A stretch of DNA of 64,000 nucleotides from Nostoc sp. NMS8 (lineage in GTDB: Bacteria > Cyanobacteriota > Cyanobacteriia > Cyanobacteriales > Nostocaceae), in assembly GCF_017115045.1 (NCBI RefSeq), contig NZ_JABXKK010000035.1, positions 62,001 through 126,000 of the forward strand, in the 5' to 3' direction. Made by a program: the position numbers and the translations under genes. Each line of letters opens with the position of its first letter. The stretch's first letter is position 1. Shown in pieces: positions 9,255 to 18,298 of the stretch. Under the pieces are notes generated by a model. It had not been told where the DNA came from. It saw only the letters and a program-made list of their open reading frames with translations, and made no database searches.

Positions 9255-9278
9255 CTGGTATGGAATAGAGCAAGGAGC

Positions 9279-10610
9279 CTACAAATCTGTTAGCAGCCTT
9301 GCTTTTCTCAAAATAAATGTCAGTACGGTTTCTTTTTTAGAGATGATATCAGATGTGACTTCCATCCCTGCTTGAATGGAATAGGGTTTATCGCCCTTTT
9401 TTAAATAAAGTCTCTCTGGCTCAATTGTCACCTCATAGTAAGGCGCAATTGGATTGCCGTTACTTTGAGATGTAATAGCGTCGGCGGTTATAGCTCTGAT
9501 AGCACCTTTGAGGATGCCGTAATCTGGGTAGGGATAAGCAGAAAACCGCATTTGTACCTCCCCTTCCGGACATTTTGTGACTTGTACGACTTTACACACC
9601 TGCACTTTGCTAATATCAGAAGCGGCAACACGGGCTTTGATGACAAGAGGACCCATACTAGGAGCAATTTGAGCGATCGCATCCCCAATCCGCACAACTT
9701 GCCCAGGATTTCTTAATTCTAGTTTCAGGATAGTACCTGCCTCTGAAGTCTGAATTATAGTTTTTTGCAGTTCTGTAGAGAGTTGTTTTAGCTCTTCTTG
9801 AGCGCTGCTGATTTGATTTTGAACTTCTACTTGACGCCCAATAAGTTCTTGTCTTTCTTTGTTCAATGCCGCTAGAGTAGAATCACCCTTTGCCCGTTCT
9901 TGAGCAATGCGTTCTTGAGCGATCTCCACATTTGCATTACTGGGGTTGAGTCCAGTTTTGATCCGTTCTAATCTTGCAAGTGCTGCTTTAAAAGCTTGTT
10001 CTTTTTCTTTAATCTGGAGAGTGGCGATCGCTCCAGTATCAGCTAGCTGCTGATATCGGGTCAGTTCCTCTCTCGCTAACTCCACAGAGGCTTCTACTTC
10101 TTCCACTTCTGCCTTAGTCGTAATTAGCTTGTCTTTATATTCCCGTTGATTACGACTCAGATCAGCTTGCGCCGAGATAATCGCCCGCCCCATCGAATTG
10201 GACTCAGCTGTAATCTGAGTCTGTAGCGCTCTTAGTTGGGCATCGATTTGCGTTCTTTGTAAATGATTCTGCCGGATAGTTCCGGCAATTTGGCTTTTTT
10301 TACTTTGTAATTGGGCGTCGTAGAGCAGTGCAATCTCATCTCCCCTTTTCACAACTTGATTTTCTTTCACCCTAATGCTTCTAACCGTTCCCTCTGCTGC
10401 TGCTTGCACTAACCTTATTTCTCCCGTTGGACGGACAGTACCATCTGCTTTCACTACTATGTTGTATTGAATGACACTTGCAAGGCTGAAGGCAGCGCCA
10501 ACACTTCCAATTAAAAATATCCCTCCCAGCCATGTCCAGCTGCTAATCGGAGGAAGATATTCGTCGCTTTCAACTGGGCGGAGAAAGTCCGGTTGGGGGT
10601 CAATAAGCAT
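9279..10610 (-). CDS. HlyD-family membrane fusion (periplasmic adaptor) protein of a peptide exporter
   Basis: A 443-residue protein from ATG 10610 (an upstream TTG at 10643 adds 11 residues and is less likely). One transmembrane helix at about residues 25-50 is followed by a lipoyl-like half motif (EGTVRSIRVKENQVVKRGDEI), a long coiled coil (about 95-300) and a second lipoyl/beta-barrel part with GTILKLELRNPGQVVRIGD. These are the hallmarks of adaptors working with peptidase-containing ABC exporters. It stands divergent to the double-glycine peptide at 11755 and the exporter at 12525, so it very likely completes that secretion machine, spanning the periplasm to an outer-membrane TolC-like protein not encoded here. 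Confidence 0.9.
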   Translation of the reverse strand: MLIDPQPDFLRPVESDEYLPPISSWTWLGGIFLIGSVGAAFSLASVIQYNIVVKADGTVRPTGEIRLVQAAAEGTVRSIRVKENQVVKRGDEIALLYDAQLQSKKSQIAGTIRQNHLQRTQIDAQLRALQTQITAESNSMGRAIISAQADLSRNQREYKDKLITTKAEVEEVEASVELAREELTRYQQLADTGAIATLQIKEKEQAFKAALARLERIKTGLNPSNANVEIAQERIAQERAKGDSTLAALNKERQELIGRQVEVQNQISSAQEELKQLSTELQKTIIQTSEAGTILKLELRNPGQVVRIGDAIAQIAPSMGPLVIKARVAASDISKVQVCKVVQVTKCPEGEVQMRFSAYPYPDYGILKGAIRAITADAITSQSNGNPIAPYYEVTIEPERLYLKKGDKPYSIQAGMEVTSDIISKKETVLTFILRKARLLTDL

Positions 10611-10823
10611 GAAATTTAAAAAACATTTTGGTTGTGCAAACAATCTAGGAAAAACTAGCTAGTGCAAGAAGGTAGTCGCTATGAACTTCTTACAATACCA
10701 AATCTCAAAATGCTGAGTAAGATTTATCTATATATATAGATGTTTATTTATTGAACGAGCATTTTCAATTTAGGAGCCTGTTTTCTAAATCTACATAAGT
10801 AAAAATACTCGGAGGTTAGCGAG

Positions 10824-10970
10824 CTACTTGATTTCACCATACTCCACGCAGGCGGGCTTTGTTTGTATAGCTAAACCAGTGCGACTTCCAGTCATTCGCT
10901 GCTCTAGTGCTTCGTTCAAATTTCTTAACCAGAGAACGCGAATGCCTCCCCAAGCAGCCCCTAGATTCAT
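10824..10970 (-). pseudogene. Short ORF or gene fragment of unknown origin inside the peptide locus
   Basis: An ATG-started 48-codon ORF that reads protein-like: WGGIRVLWLRNLNEALEQRM then TGSRTGLAIQTKPACVEYGE. The same frame stays open about 14 codons further upstream, past a hairpin, which suggests a 3-prime remnant of a longer gene or a repeated fragment rather than a free-standing gene. No ribosome-binding site is seen and the hairpin at 10977-10997 is directly upstream. It is not recognised. An immunity or accessory peptide cannot be excluded given the position. Confidence 0.3.
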
Positions 10971-10976
10971 CAAGCG

Positions 10977-10997
10977 AAAATCAGGCTTTCTGATTTT
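10977..10997. terminator. Small hairpin with A/T tails
   Basis: AAAATCAG pairs perfectly with CTGATTTT around a five-base loop, giving a hairpin with T-rich ends in both directions. It could stop transcripts from either strand. Confidence 0.45.
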
Positions 10998-11754
10998 TAC
11001 TTGGTGAAAATTTTAGAATAGTCCTAATAAGCAAGATATAGCCTAAGTGTAAATAACAGCTAGCGCTTTTTACTAAAAAGACCAAATCTTTATAATTTCC
11101 TTCTAAAATTTCACCATTTCTTTATTTAGTTGTCAAAAGTTTCTATAATAGAAAAAACACCTTTCTTTTCTCTTCTAATTAATAAGTATTTAAGCGAGTT
11201 TAAAAGCGTTCCTATGACGATATTTTATACTCTTTTAAGGTTTGTTTGTATTAGTAAAATTAAAAATGAGTTTTGTTTACGTGATAATACGTAGTACAGA
11301 AAAGCAAAATAAAACTTATTGAGTTATCTAAACTTGTTTCTTAAGAATTTGTATAACAAAATACTATTTAATTTATTTTTTACTGCTTCTTAAGGGATTT
11401 AACGCTTACCACTAGTATTAATACGTAATAATAGTTCCTTCTTTGTATGTAATATATAACTTTAAGCTACTAAATTTACACAAATTTTACTTATACAATT
11501 ATGACCATAAAGTTCTATCCCTTCAAATAGAATAAAGCTTATACTTTCTCCAAAAAATAGTATTAATATTGGCTCAGTAGTATCCTTGTTAAGGATTTGT
11601 AATACATATTTCTTCAAAAAACAGTTGTTTTATCAAGCTAGTTCACCCATATAATGTTCCTAACGGCACAGAAAAACCCATAAATATGCTTTTTGTATTT
11701 ATGAGTTTGGTGTGACGTTATCTAAATCCCAACAATCAAGTGAGAACTAAAAAC
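10998..11754. other. AT-rich upstream region of the double-glycine peptide gene
   Basis: About 750 bases of very AT-rich DNA without ORFs or a further double-glycine leader on either strand. A hairpin, CATAAATA with TATTTATG (11679-11703), lies about 50 bases before the peptide start and probably sits in its 5-prime leader. The peptide promoter must be here. Confidence 0.4.
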
Positions 11755-11922
11755 ATGCAAAGCACACTATTTACCGAGTTAACCGTCAGCGAAGAAGCTA
11801 ACCTCTCTGGTGGCAAGAGCAATAAAGTCGTGGTTAAAAACATCAAGGGTGGTACGGTTAAAGATGTTACTAACACTACGAGTGCAGATGTCATCATAGG
11901 TGATATTACTGTAGACGACTAG
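11755..11922 (+). CDS. Double-glycine leader peptide (bacteriocin-like precursor)
   Basis: A 55-residue precursor from ATG 11755; a GTG at 11740 would add five residues. The first 20 residues, ending ELTVSEEANLSGG, match the double-glycine leader (ELxxxExxxLSGG) cleaved by C39 peptidase exporters. The 35-residue core begins KSNKVVVKNIKGG, has no Cys, and contains alternating Val/Ile strand-like segments (VVVKNI, GTVKDV, DVIIGDITV) ending in acidic residues. It therefore cannot form a disulfide or lanthionine. Its matching exporter begins 600 bases downstream on the same strand and the adaptor is divergent upstream. Role inferred: exported peptide, either bacteriocin or signal. No modifying enzyme or obvious immunity gene is adjacent. 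Confidence 0.8.
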   Translation: MQSTLFTELTVSEEANLSGGKSNKVVVKNIKGGTVKDVTNTTSADVIIGDITVDD

Positions 11923-11976
11923 GAGAAGAGTGAAATAGGGAAAAATATGAGGTTTAGTAGAAGGGAAATAATAAAC

Positions 11977-12004
11977 GTAAAGACACGATTAACCGCGTCT
12001 TTAC
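11977..12004. repeat. Hairpin repeat after the peptide gene
   Basis: GTAAAGACACG and CGCGTCTTTAC form an inverted repeat with one mismatch around a six-base loop, 55 bases after the peptide stop. A related GAGACGG...CGCGTCTC hairpin sits inside the 103-base miniature elements elsewhere in the window. Confidence 0.55.
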
Positions 12005-12193
12005 GCAGGATAGAAGTTCACGGCTTAAATAATTCACCTGTTGACGCAGGTTAAATTACTTTGGCGTGTAGCTTAATAGCTAATTGACTTAATCCATTAG
12101 GAGCTATTAGCTATTTGTTTATCGAAGTCAACTCTAACATACGTTTATTACTACCCACCTACTTTTCCCACCTTTTTCAACAAACTTAACAAA

Positions 12194-12233
12194 GTCTTAT
12201 TGGCGCTTGCCTACTAGCAACTGCCAATAAGGC
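12194..12233 (+). terminator. Candidate hairpin between peptide and exporter
   Basis: GTCTTATTGGC and GCCAATAAGGC pair over 11 positions with one mismatch around an 18-base loop. Only a weak T-rich tail follows. Confidence 0.4.
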
Positions 12234-12300
12234 TTCACTTAAGCTTTTCCCTCAAGATGTTCACCACGTTTGAGTAGTCGTAAAGATAAGTAAGGATAAT

Positions 12301-12335
12301 AAAAGTTGATACACCCTGTATCAACTTTTATTTAA
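12301..12335 (+). terminator. Strong hairpin terminator between peptide and exporter
   Basis: A perfect 13-base stem, AAAAGTTGATACA with TGTATCAACTTTT, closes on a three-base loop and runs into ATTTAAT. It separates the peptide gene from the exporter gene, so the two are probably expressed at different levels. Confidence 0.75.
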
Positions 12336-12459
12336 TAAAGCGAATTTAAGATAACTAACGTAAGTTGCTGGTTACAGCTTTCTGAGCATCAAAATCCGAT
12401 ATTTTGTCTAAGTATTAAAACCATAGTACGACTTAACTACGGGCTAAATTTTTAACCAT

Positions 12460-12489
12460 GCAGGGATAAGACCCTGCTATTTTTTTGGG
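12460..12489 (+). terminator. Intrinsic terminator or attenuator directly upstream of the exporter
   Basis: GCAGGG pairs with CCCTGC around a six-base loop and is followed by TATTTTTTTG. The T-run ends about 35 bases before the exporter start codon, too close for an ordinary promoter in between. This suggests that any transcript entering the exporter gene must read through it. Confidence 0.7.
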
Positions 12490-12524
12490 TTTTGTCACAA
12501 TGTTATTGGATATTGGAGTGCGAA

Positions 12525-14669
12525 ATGAAATACCAAGTTGTTGCACAACATAGTGAAGAAGATTGTGGAGCTGCTTGTCTTGCTTCTATTGCTAAACATT
12601 ATCAGCGCAACTTTACACTAAATCACATCCGAGAAGCGGTAGGTACAGGGCAATTAGGAACAACATTGTTGGGATTGAGGCGGGGAGCCGAGGCCCTGGG
12701 TTTTAATGCACGTTCAGTCAGAGCGTCAAATGAAATATTAGACCAGATGAACCAAGCGCCATTGCCAGCAATTATTCACTGGCGAGGTACTCACTGGGTT
12801 GTTTTGTATGGTCAAAAAGGTAAGAAATATATAGTAGCCGACCCAGCATTTAACATCCGTTATGTCTCTAAAAAAGAATTAATGGAGGCTTGGTCAGATA
12901 AAGTGATGCTTTTACTCGAGCCTGATTCGGTTCGCTTTTATGCTCAACCCGATGATAAGATAGACGGCTTTGGGCGTTTTATGCGGCGTGTATTGCCTTA
13001 TCGAAGCATACTATTCGAGGCTTTTCTCTGCGCTTTAGTTATCGGTCTGCTTTCATTAGCTTCTCCCATTTTGCTCCAAATTCTTACGGATGATGTATTA
13101 GTCCGGGGTGACACCCAGCTTCTTGCTGCTGTGATTATTGCCGTTGTGGCGATGAATCTTGTGTCAAGCAGTCTGCAACTAGTTCAATATAACCTGATTG
13201 CCCATTTTGCCCAGCGGCTTGAGTTAGGATTAATTCTAGAATTTGCCAGGACAATCCTGCGGTTGCCTTTGACTTACTATGAATCGCGTCGCAGTGGCGA
13301 GATTGTGAGCAGATTGCAAGATATTCAACAAATTAATCAACTAATTTCTCAAGCAGTTATTAGTCTACCAAGCCAATTATTTATTGCAGCAGTTTCTTTA
13401 GGTTTCATGCTGTTCTATAGTTGGAAACTTACCTTAATTGGTGTGATTATTGCAATTATAATGAGTTTGTCTACAATTGTTTTTCTGCCTACACTTCAAC
13501 AAAAAATCAGAGGAGTATTAGTTTTAGATGCAGAAAACCAAGGTGTTCTCGTTGAAAGCTTTAAAGGCGCTCTGACACTCAAAACTACTACCGCTGCTCC
13601 CCAATTTTGGGAAGAATTTCAGAACCGATTTGGTCGTTTAGCAAATCAAACATTTCGCACAATTCAAATTGGAATTATTAATGGTATCTTCTCTCGGTTA
13701 GTTTCTAATATTGGCAGCATTAGTCTAATTGGTTTCGGCAGCATCCTGGTTATTAGTAAAGAACTTAGCATCGGTCAACTGCTCGCATTTAGCGGGATGA
13801 ATAATAATTTTTTAGGATTCATTGGAACTACGCTCAACTTTATAGATGAATTCACTCGTGCCCAAACTGCTACGCAGCGCTTAACAGAAGTTATCGATTC
13901 TACACCGGAAAATCAAGGCGATACTAAAAAACCTTTTACGAAGATTCTTAGCAATGCTGATATTAGTTGTACAAATCTCAACTTTCACTACCCTGGGAGG
14001 CTAGAGTTACTGGAAGATTTTTCCCTAACTATTCCTGGTGGTAAAGTTATTGCCCTAGTTGGTACATCCGGCTGTGGAAAAAGTTCTCTGGCTAAACTGA
14101 TTGCAGGTTTATATATACCTAATTCTGGTAACATTCGTATTGGGATTTATAATCTGCAAGACTTAGCCCTTGATTGTTTGCGACAACAAGTAGTCCTTGT
14201 TCCACAAGATGCTCATTTTTGGAGTCGCTCTATTATTGAAAACTTTCGGTTAGGTTCTCCTCACGCCACCTTTGAGCAGATTGTCGCCGCTTGTCAAATT
14301 GCTGAGGCAGACGATTTTATTAGTAAACTACCTGAAAAATATCAAACTGTATTGGGTGAATTTGGCTCAAATATTTCTGGTGGACAACGGCAAAGATTAG
14401 CTATAGCAAGAGCCATCATCAACGATCCACCAGTCCTGATTTTAGATGAATCAACGGCTGGACTCGATCCTGTTAGTGAAGTTCAAGTTTTGAATCAGTT
14501 ATTGTTCCATCGCCAAGGCAAAACTACGATTCTGATTAGTCACCGTCCGAGAGTAATTGCTCGTGCTGATTGGATTGTGCTACTAAATCAAGGGAAATTA
14601 CAAATTCAGGGGACTGTGGAAGATTTGCGTGCCCAACCAGGAAACCATTTAGACTTTTTAAACCCTTGA
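12525..14669 (+). CDS. Peptidase-containing ABC transporter (C39 protease, membrane domain, ATPase)
   Basis: A 714-residue exporter from ATG 12525, chosen because GGAG lies six bases upstream; a TTG at 12492 is the only alternative. The N-terminal C39 peptidase (about 1-140) has the catalytic Cys14 in SEEDCGAACLAS, a His in HWRGTHWVVLYG and an Asp in VADPAFN. The membrane domain spans about 155-440. The ATPase has Walker A GTSGCGKSS near 513, signature ISGGQRQRL near 616 and Walker B PVLILDES. It should cleave double-glycine leaders and export the core, with the HlyD adaptor at 9279-10610 and the precursor at 11755 as partners. Confidence 0.95.
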   Translation: MKYQVVAQHSEEDCGAACLASIAKHYQRNFTLNHIREAVGTGQLGTTLLGLRRGAEALGFNARSVRASNEILDQMNQAPLPAIIHWRGTHWVVLYGQKGKKYIVADPAFNIRYVSKKELMEAWSDKVMLLLEPDSVRFYAQPDDKIDGFGRFMRRVLPYRSILFEAFLCALVIGLLSLASPILLQILTDDVLVRGDTQLLAAVIIAVVAMNLVSSSLQLVQYNLIAHFAQRLELGLILEFARTILRLPLTYYESRRSGEIVSRLQDIQQINQLISQAVISLPSQLFIAAVSLGFMLFYSWKLTLIGVIIAIIMSLSTIVFLPTLQQKIRGVLVLDAENQGVLVESFKGALTLKTTTAAPQFWEEFQNRFGRLANQTFRTIQIGIINGIFSRLVSNIGSISLIGFGSILVISKELSIGQLLAFSGMNNNFLGFIGTTLNFIDEFTRAQTATQRLTEVIDSTPENQGDTKKPFTKILSNADISCTNLNFHYPGRLELLEDFSLTIPGGKVIALVGTSGCGKSSLAKLIAGLYIPNSGNIRIGIYNLQDLALDCLRQQVVLVPQDAHFWSRSIIENFRLGSPHATFEQIVAACQIAEADDFISKLPEKYQTVLGEFGSNISGGQRQRLAIARAIINDPPVLILDESTAGLDPVSEVQVLNQLLFHRQGKTTILISHRPRVIARADWIVLLNQGKLQIQGTVEDLRAQPGNHLDFLNP

Positions 14670-14726
14670 TTAAGCTGATGCGCTTTTTTATAGCATTTTT
14701 CAGCTATTTACAACTTAGACAGGGAG

Positions 14727-14895
14727 TAGTGGCGTGGCAAGGCTAACAGAAAAGGCCTAGGGAAAATACCCTGCGGGAAGCCCTCCGGGTGACGCTCATA
14801 ACGTCGCTAACGCTGCGCTAACAGCAGTCGCTCATGGGAGAAACCCCCAAGACCGCGCTGCTTCACCGCTTTGCGTCTACATGAATTGTCCCTAC
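14727..14895. repeat. Dense mosaic of short dispersed repeats
   Basis: GC-richer than its surroundings and made of blocks such as CCCTGCGGGAAGCCCTCCGG, GACGCTCATAACGTCGCTAA and CGCTTTGCGTCTACATGAAT, which have the character of cyanobacterial small repeats. No coding potential. It marks the downstream border of the peptide-export locus. Confidence 0.6.
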
Positions 14896-14994
14896 AAAGG
14901 GTTTCAGGTAATGCATATTTAATTTTCGCTCCTATGTCTATGTCTATTAGCTTACTTACAGTTTTAACTAGAGCAATCTTATTTGAAAATCTTA

Positions 14995-15025
14995 GATCCC
15001 CGACTTATCTAATAAGTCGGGGATC
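14995..15025. repeat. Palindromic hairpin repeat, relative of the one at 764
   Basis: GATCCCCGACTTAT and ATAAGTCGGGGATC form a perfect 14-base stem around a three-base loop. The outer 11 bases of each arm are identical to those of the hairpin at 764-794, showing a dispersed palindrome family. Confidence 0.75.
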
Positions 15026-15700
15026 GTATTGTTCTCGAATGATTTAAGTTTGCAATAAAACAATATGCTTGGTGCTAGCCATAAAAACCTTAATCTGCAA
15101 AGATAGAAATCAGAGACCTTGAGATCAAATAAATCAGTAAATATACTGCTGCAAGGCTGCAAAATAGCTGAAATACCTAAGTATTGCAACCATAAGCCAA
15201 AACACTATATGTCTTTTTTGTTTCTAAGCGAGAATTAGGTGTCATAATTTCTCAAAATCAGGCTATTTGTCAGGAAAGAGAGATATTTGTACTGAGGGAT
15301 TTATAAAAACTTATCTAATAAAATCTTTTATATATATACTTGTCGTTAAGAAGTATTAAGAAATTCTTATTAAAAAATATTGCACTACCTTGATTTAATT
15401 GCTAACGTGTGTATGACAACGATGCTGATAGAACGCTCGGATCTAGGAGAAATAAAATCTATGAGCTATACCCATTCAGCCAAGTGTGTTAGGCTTTGAC
15501 GGGTTAAAAACGAGAGATTTCTGCCTCATATAGACAACTATGAGTGATTGCAGATTAACTAAGAAATATCTCGTTGTTAAAGGCTTGGTTTCAGTTTGAT
15601 TATTTGTCTTACTTTGTGCCGACAAGCAAGTAGCTCTTGCTTGTGTGTATCGGTAATAACGAAGAGTTTGGTAAGACTTAAATTTTAGAGGATAAAACCA
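15026..15700. other. Long intergenic region before the SDR gene
   Basis: About 675 AT-rich bases. Short ORFs here have implausible composition and no ribosome-binding sites. The SDR promoter and leader are expected at the right end, where AGAGGA precedes the ATG. Confidence 0.4.
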
Positions 15701-16522
15701 ATGGAGATTCAAGGTAAAGTTGCCCTAATTACAGGGGCTTCGCGTGGAATTGGACGGGCGATCGCTCTCGAATTAGCGCAACAAGGCATCAAGCGACTGA
15801 TATTGGTAGCACGCGATCGCCGCAAGTTATTGGAGGTAGCCAAGGAAATTGAGGCGATGGGTACGGAAGCTGCGATCGTGGACTTAGATTTGACACAGAC
15901 AATTGAAGTAAATATCGCTGTTGCCCAACTATGGCGCAATTACGGACAGATTCACCTGCTGGTTAATTGTGCGGGAGTCGCATACCAAAGCTCATTTTTG
16001 CAATCTAAAATGTCCCAAGTTCAAGAAGAACTCTCGGTGAACTTGTTAGGAATGTACAACCTCACTAGTTTGATTGCTCGACGCATGGCTAGCCAAAGAC
16101 AAGGGACAATTGTCAATGTATCGAGCCTGATGGGGAAAGTGGCTGCACCAACGATGGCGACATACTCAGCAACCAAGTTTGCCATCTTAGGATTTACCCA
16201 AGCCTTGCGCCAAGAACTAGCTGAACACAATATTCGCGTCATTGCATTACTGCCTTCTCTGACAGATACAGACATGGTGCGCGACTTAAAATTATTTCGC
16301 TGGGTGATCCCCATGACTCCGCAGCAAGTGGCTAAAGCACTCGTCACCGGAATGCGAAATGATTCAGCAGAAATTTTAGTCGGATGGCAAAGTCATTTAG
16401 CCGTGTTGTGTCAACGCCTCGCCCCTTGGTTGTTAGAGCTAATTTTACGAATAGCAACACCGCCAGCACCAAGAAGACAACGGCTGATTGAAAAACTGAT
16501 CCCTTCGCGTAGCGTCTCGTAG
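15701..16522 (+). CDS. Short-chain dehydrogenase/reductase
   Basis: A 273-residue classical SDR. The NAD(P)-binding motif TGASRGIG is at residues 11-18 with a basic residue pattern (ARDRRK) after the second strand that favours NADP. The NCAG-type motif is present (LVNCAGVAYQSS), and the catalytic set is Ser142, Tyr155 and Lys159 in ATYSATKFA. AGAGGA precedes the ATG. The last residues (PSRSVS) are written by a CGCGTAGCGTCTCGTAGGAA repeat that overlaps the stop, so the native C-terminus may have been replaced. Substrate not predictable. The GH57 gene follows 180 bases downstream. Confidence 0.9.
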   Translation: MEIQGKVALITGASRGIGRAIALELAQQGIKRLILVARDRRKLLEVAKEIEAMGTEAAIVDLDLTQTIEVNIAVAQLWRNYGQIHLLVNCAGVAYQSSFLQSKMSQVQEELSVNLLGMYNLTSLIARRMASQRQGTIVNVSSLMGKVAAPTMATYSATKFAILGFTQALRQELAEHNIRVIALLPSLTDTDMVRDLKLFRWVIPMTPQQVAKALVTGMRNDSAEILVGWQSHLAVLCQRLAPWLLELILRIATPPAPRRQRLIEKLIPSRSVS

Positions 16523-16701
16523 GAAGGGGAGACACCGAGAGCGATCGCTGACCAAAGAGGCAGGGGAGAAAGATTCGCTTGAATTATAGAGATATTGGCG
16601 ACTACAAGGCGATCGCAGTTTGCATCAATACATAAAGTTGCAGATCAGAAATTGCTGTGCGATCGCATAATTAGACATACCTTGTTTCGGAGCAACCAGA
16701 A

Positions 16702-18198
16702 ATGCTTTCCTTCCCCACAACTCTGACTCCTTTGCCCGAAATCATTGATGGCTTACCGAATATTTCTGGTTGGGAAACAGAGGTTCTCTCTGTGGTTAAC
16801 CACGATCGACCAGTATTTTTACCAACAACGAATATCCGCTTAGAAGACGTAAATGCTGTGTTTGCGATCGCTTTACACATGCACCAGCCAACTATACCTG
16901 CTGGAAATAGCGGTACACTGATCAGCAATCTGCAATATATGTTTGAACATCCTCATGAAGGGGATAATCACAATGCAGATCCTTTTGCCCATTGTTACAG
17001 CCGCATGGCAGACTTGATCCCCGAACTCGTCAGTCAAGGTTGCAATCCCCGTGTAATGTTGGATTACTCTGGTAATCTTCTCTGGGGACTACGGCAAATG
17101 GGACGCGGTGATGTTCTCGATAATCTGAAACGGATTACTGGGGATCGCACCTATCAACCTTATGTAGAGTGGCTGGGTACAACGTGGAGCCATGCAGTTA
17201 TTCCGTCCACACCCATAGCAGATATTAAATTGCAGATCGTTGCATGGCAACATCACTTTGCGGCAATTTTTGGCTGGGAAGCGCTAGCGCGAGTCAAAGG
17301 ATTTTCGCCGCCAGAAATGCACCTACCAAATCACCCCGACGCTCTCTTTGAATTTGTAAAAGCGCTGAAAGAATGTGGATATCGCTGGCTACTTGTTCAA
17401 GAACATTCTGTAGAAACTCTTACGGGTCAATCTCTTACTCATAAACATTTACCACATCGTCTAATTGCCCGTAATTCTCAAGGTGAAACCATTAGTATCA
17501 CAGCTTTAATTAAAACCCAAGGTTCCGATACTAAATTAGTTGCACAAATGCAGCCTTATTATGAAGCCAAAACATTATCCAAACAACAAATTGGCAGTGT
17601 ATTTGTGCCACCAATAGTTAGCCAAATTGGCGATGGCGAAAATGGCGGCGTGATGATGAATGAATTTCCTAGCGCTTTTAAACAAGCTTGGGGGGATATG
17701 GTAAATAACGGCGGAGGAAAATCAGGTGTAGTTGGTATGTGTGGTACAGAATATTTAGAATTAATCGAAGCAGCGGGATGCAAACCTGAAGATTATCCAA
17801 CTTGTCAACCAGTGGGACAACATCAAATTTGGGAGCGAGTTTCACCAGAAAATAATCAACCGGAAGCTGTAGAGAATGCGATTCAAGAATTAAAGCAAAC
17901 AAACTCTAATTTTCATCTGGATGGAGCCTCATGGACAAATCATATCAGTTGGGTAAAAGGATATGAAAATGTGTTGTCTCCGATGTATCAGTTAAGTAGT
18001 TTATTCCATCAGAAGTTTGATCCATTGCTGCAAACTGACTCAGCAGAAGCTATCACAAAACAATCTCAATACCGTAACGTTCTTCTACATAACCTTTTGC
18101 TGCAAACCAGTTGTTTTCGTTATTGGGGACAAGGCGCTTGGACTGATCACGCGCGGGAAATTTACCAACGTGGCGAAAATTTATTGCAGATGAATTGA
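16702..18198 (+). CDS. Glycoside hydrolase family 57 protein
   Basis: A 498-residue protein with the GH57 opening motif ALHMHQPTIPAG at about residues 56-67, then HPHEGDNHNADPF and RVMLDYSGNLLW, typical of GH57 relatives in cyanobacteria. A GFSPPEMHLPNH segment in the middle carries the family's carboxylate-type region, and TEYLELIEAAG lies later. GH57 enzymes act on alpha-glucans as amylases, branching enzymes or alpha-galactosidases; the exact activity cannot be told from sequence by eye. GGAG stands upstream of the ATG. There is no signal peptide, so it probably acts on cytoplasmic glycogen-type polymers. Confidence 0.85.
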   Translation: MLSFPTTLTPLPEIIDGLPNISGWETEVLSVVNHDRPVFLPTTNIRLEDVNAVFAIALHMHQPTIPAGNSGTLISNLQYMFEHPHEGDNHNADPFAHCYSRMADLIPELVSQGCNPRVMLDYSGNLLWGLRQMGRGDVLDNLKRITGDRTYQPYVEWLGTTWSHAVIPSTPIADIKLQIVAWQHHFAAIFGWEALARVKGFSPPEMHLPNHPDALFEFVKALKECGYRWLLVQEHSVETLTGQSLTHKHLPHRLIARNSQGETISITALIKTQGSDTKLVAQMQPYYEAKTLSKQQIGSVFVPPIVSQIGDGENGGVMMNEFPSAFKQAWGDMVNNGGGKSGVVGMCGTEYLELIEAAGCKPEDYPTCQPVGQHQIWERVSPENNQPEAVENAIQELKQTNSNFHLDGASWTNHISWVKGYENVLSPMYQLSSLFHQKFDPLLQTDSAEAITKQSQYRNVLLHNLLLQTSCFRYWGQGAWTDHAREIYQRGENLLQMN

Positions 18199-18298
18199 GA
18201 TTTAGTTCAAGTAAGTGGGAAGTCTAAGTGTAGGTTGCTGGGTGCTGAGATTCCAATTGGATCAGCTACCCGGTCTTTAAACTTACAATGAGGTAGTT

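Noticed and set aside
14992..15189. 65-codon ORF on the minus strand
   Set aside because: It runs into the hairpin at 14995-15025, has no ribosome-binding site and an implausible composition.
15476..15712. 78-codon minus-strand ORF upstream of the SDR gene
   Set aside because: It covers the SDR ribosome-binding site, lacks its own, and the sequence is not protein-like.
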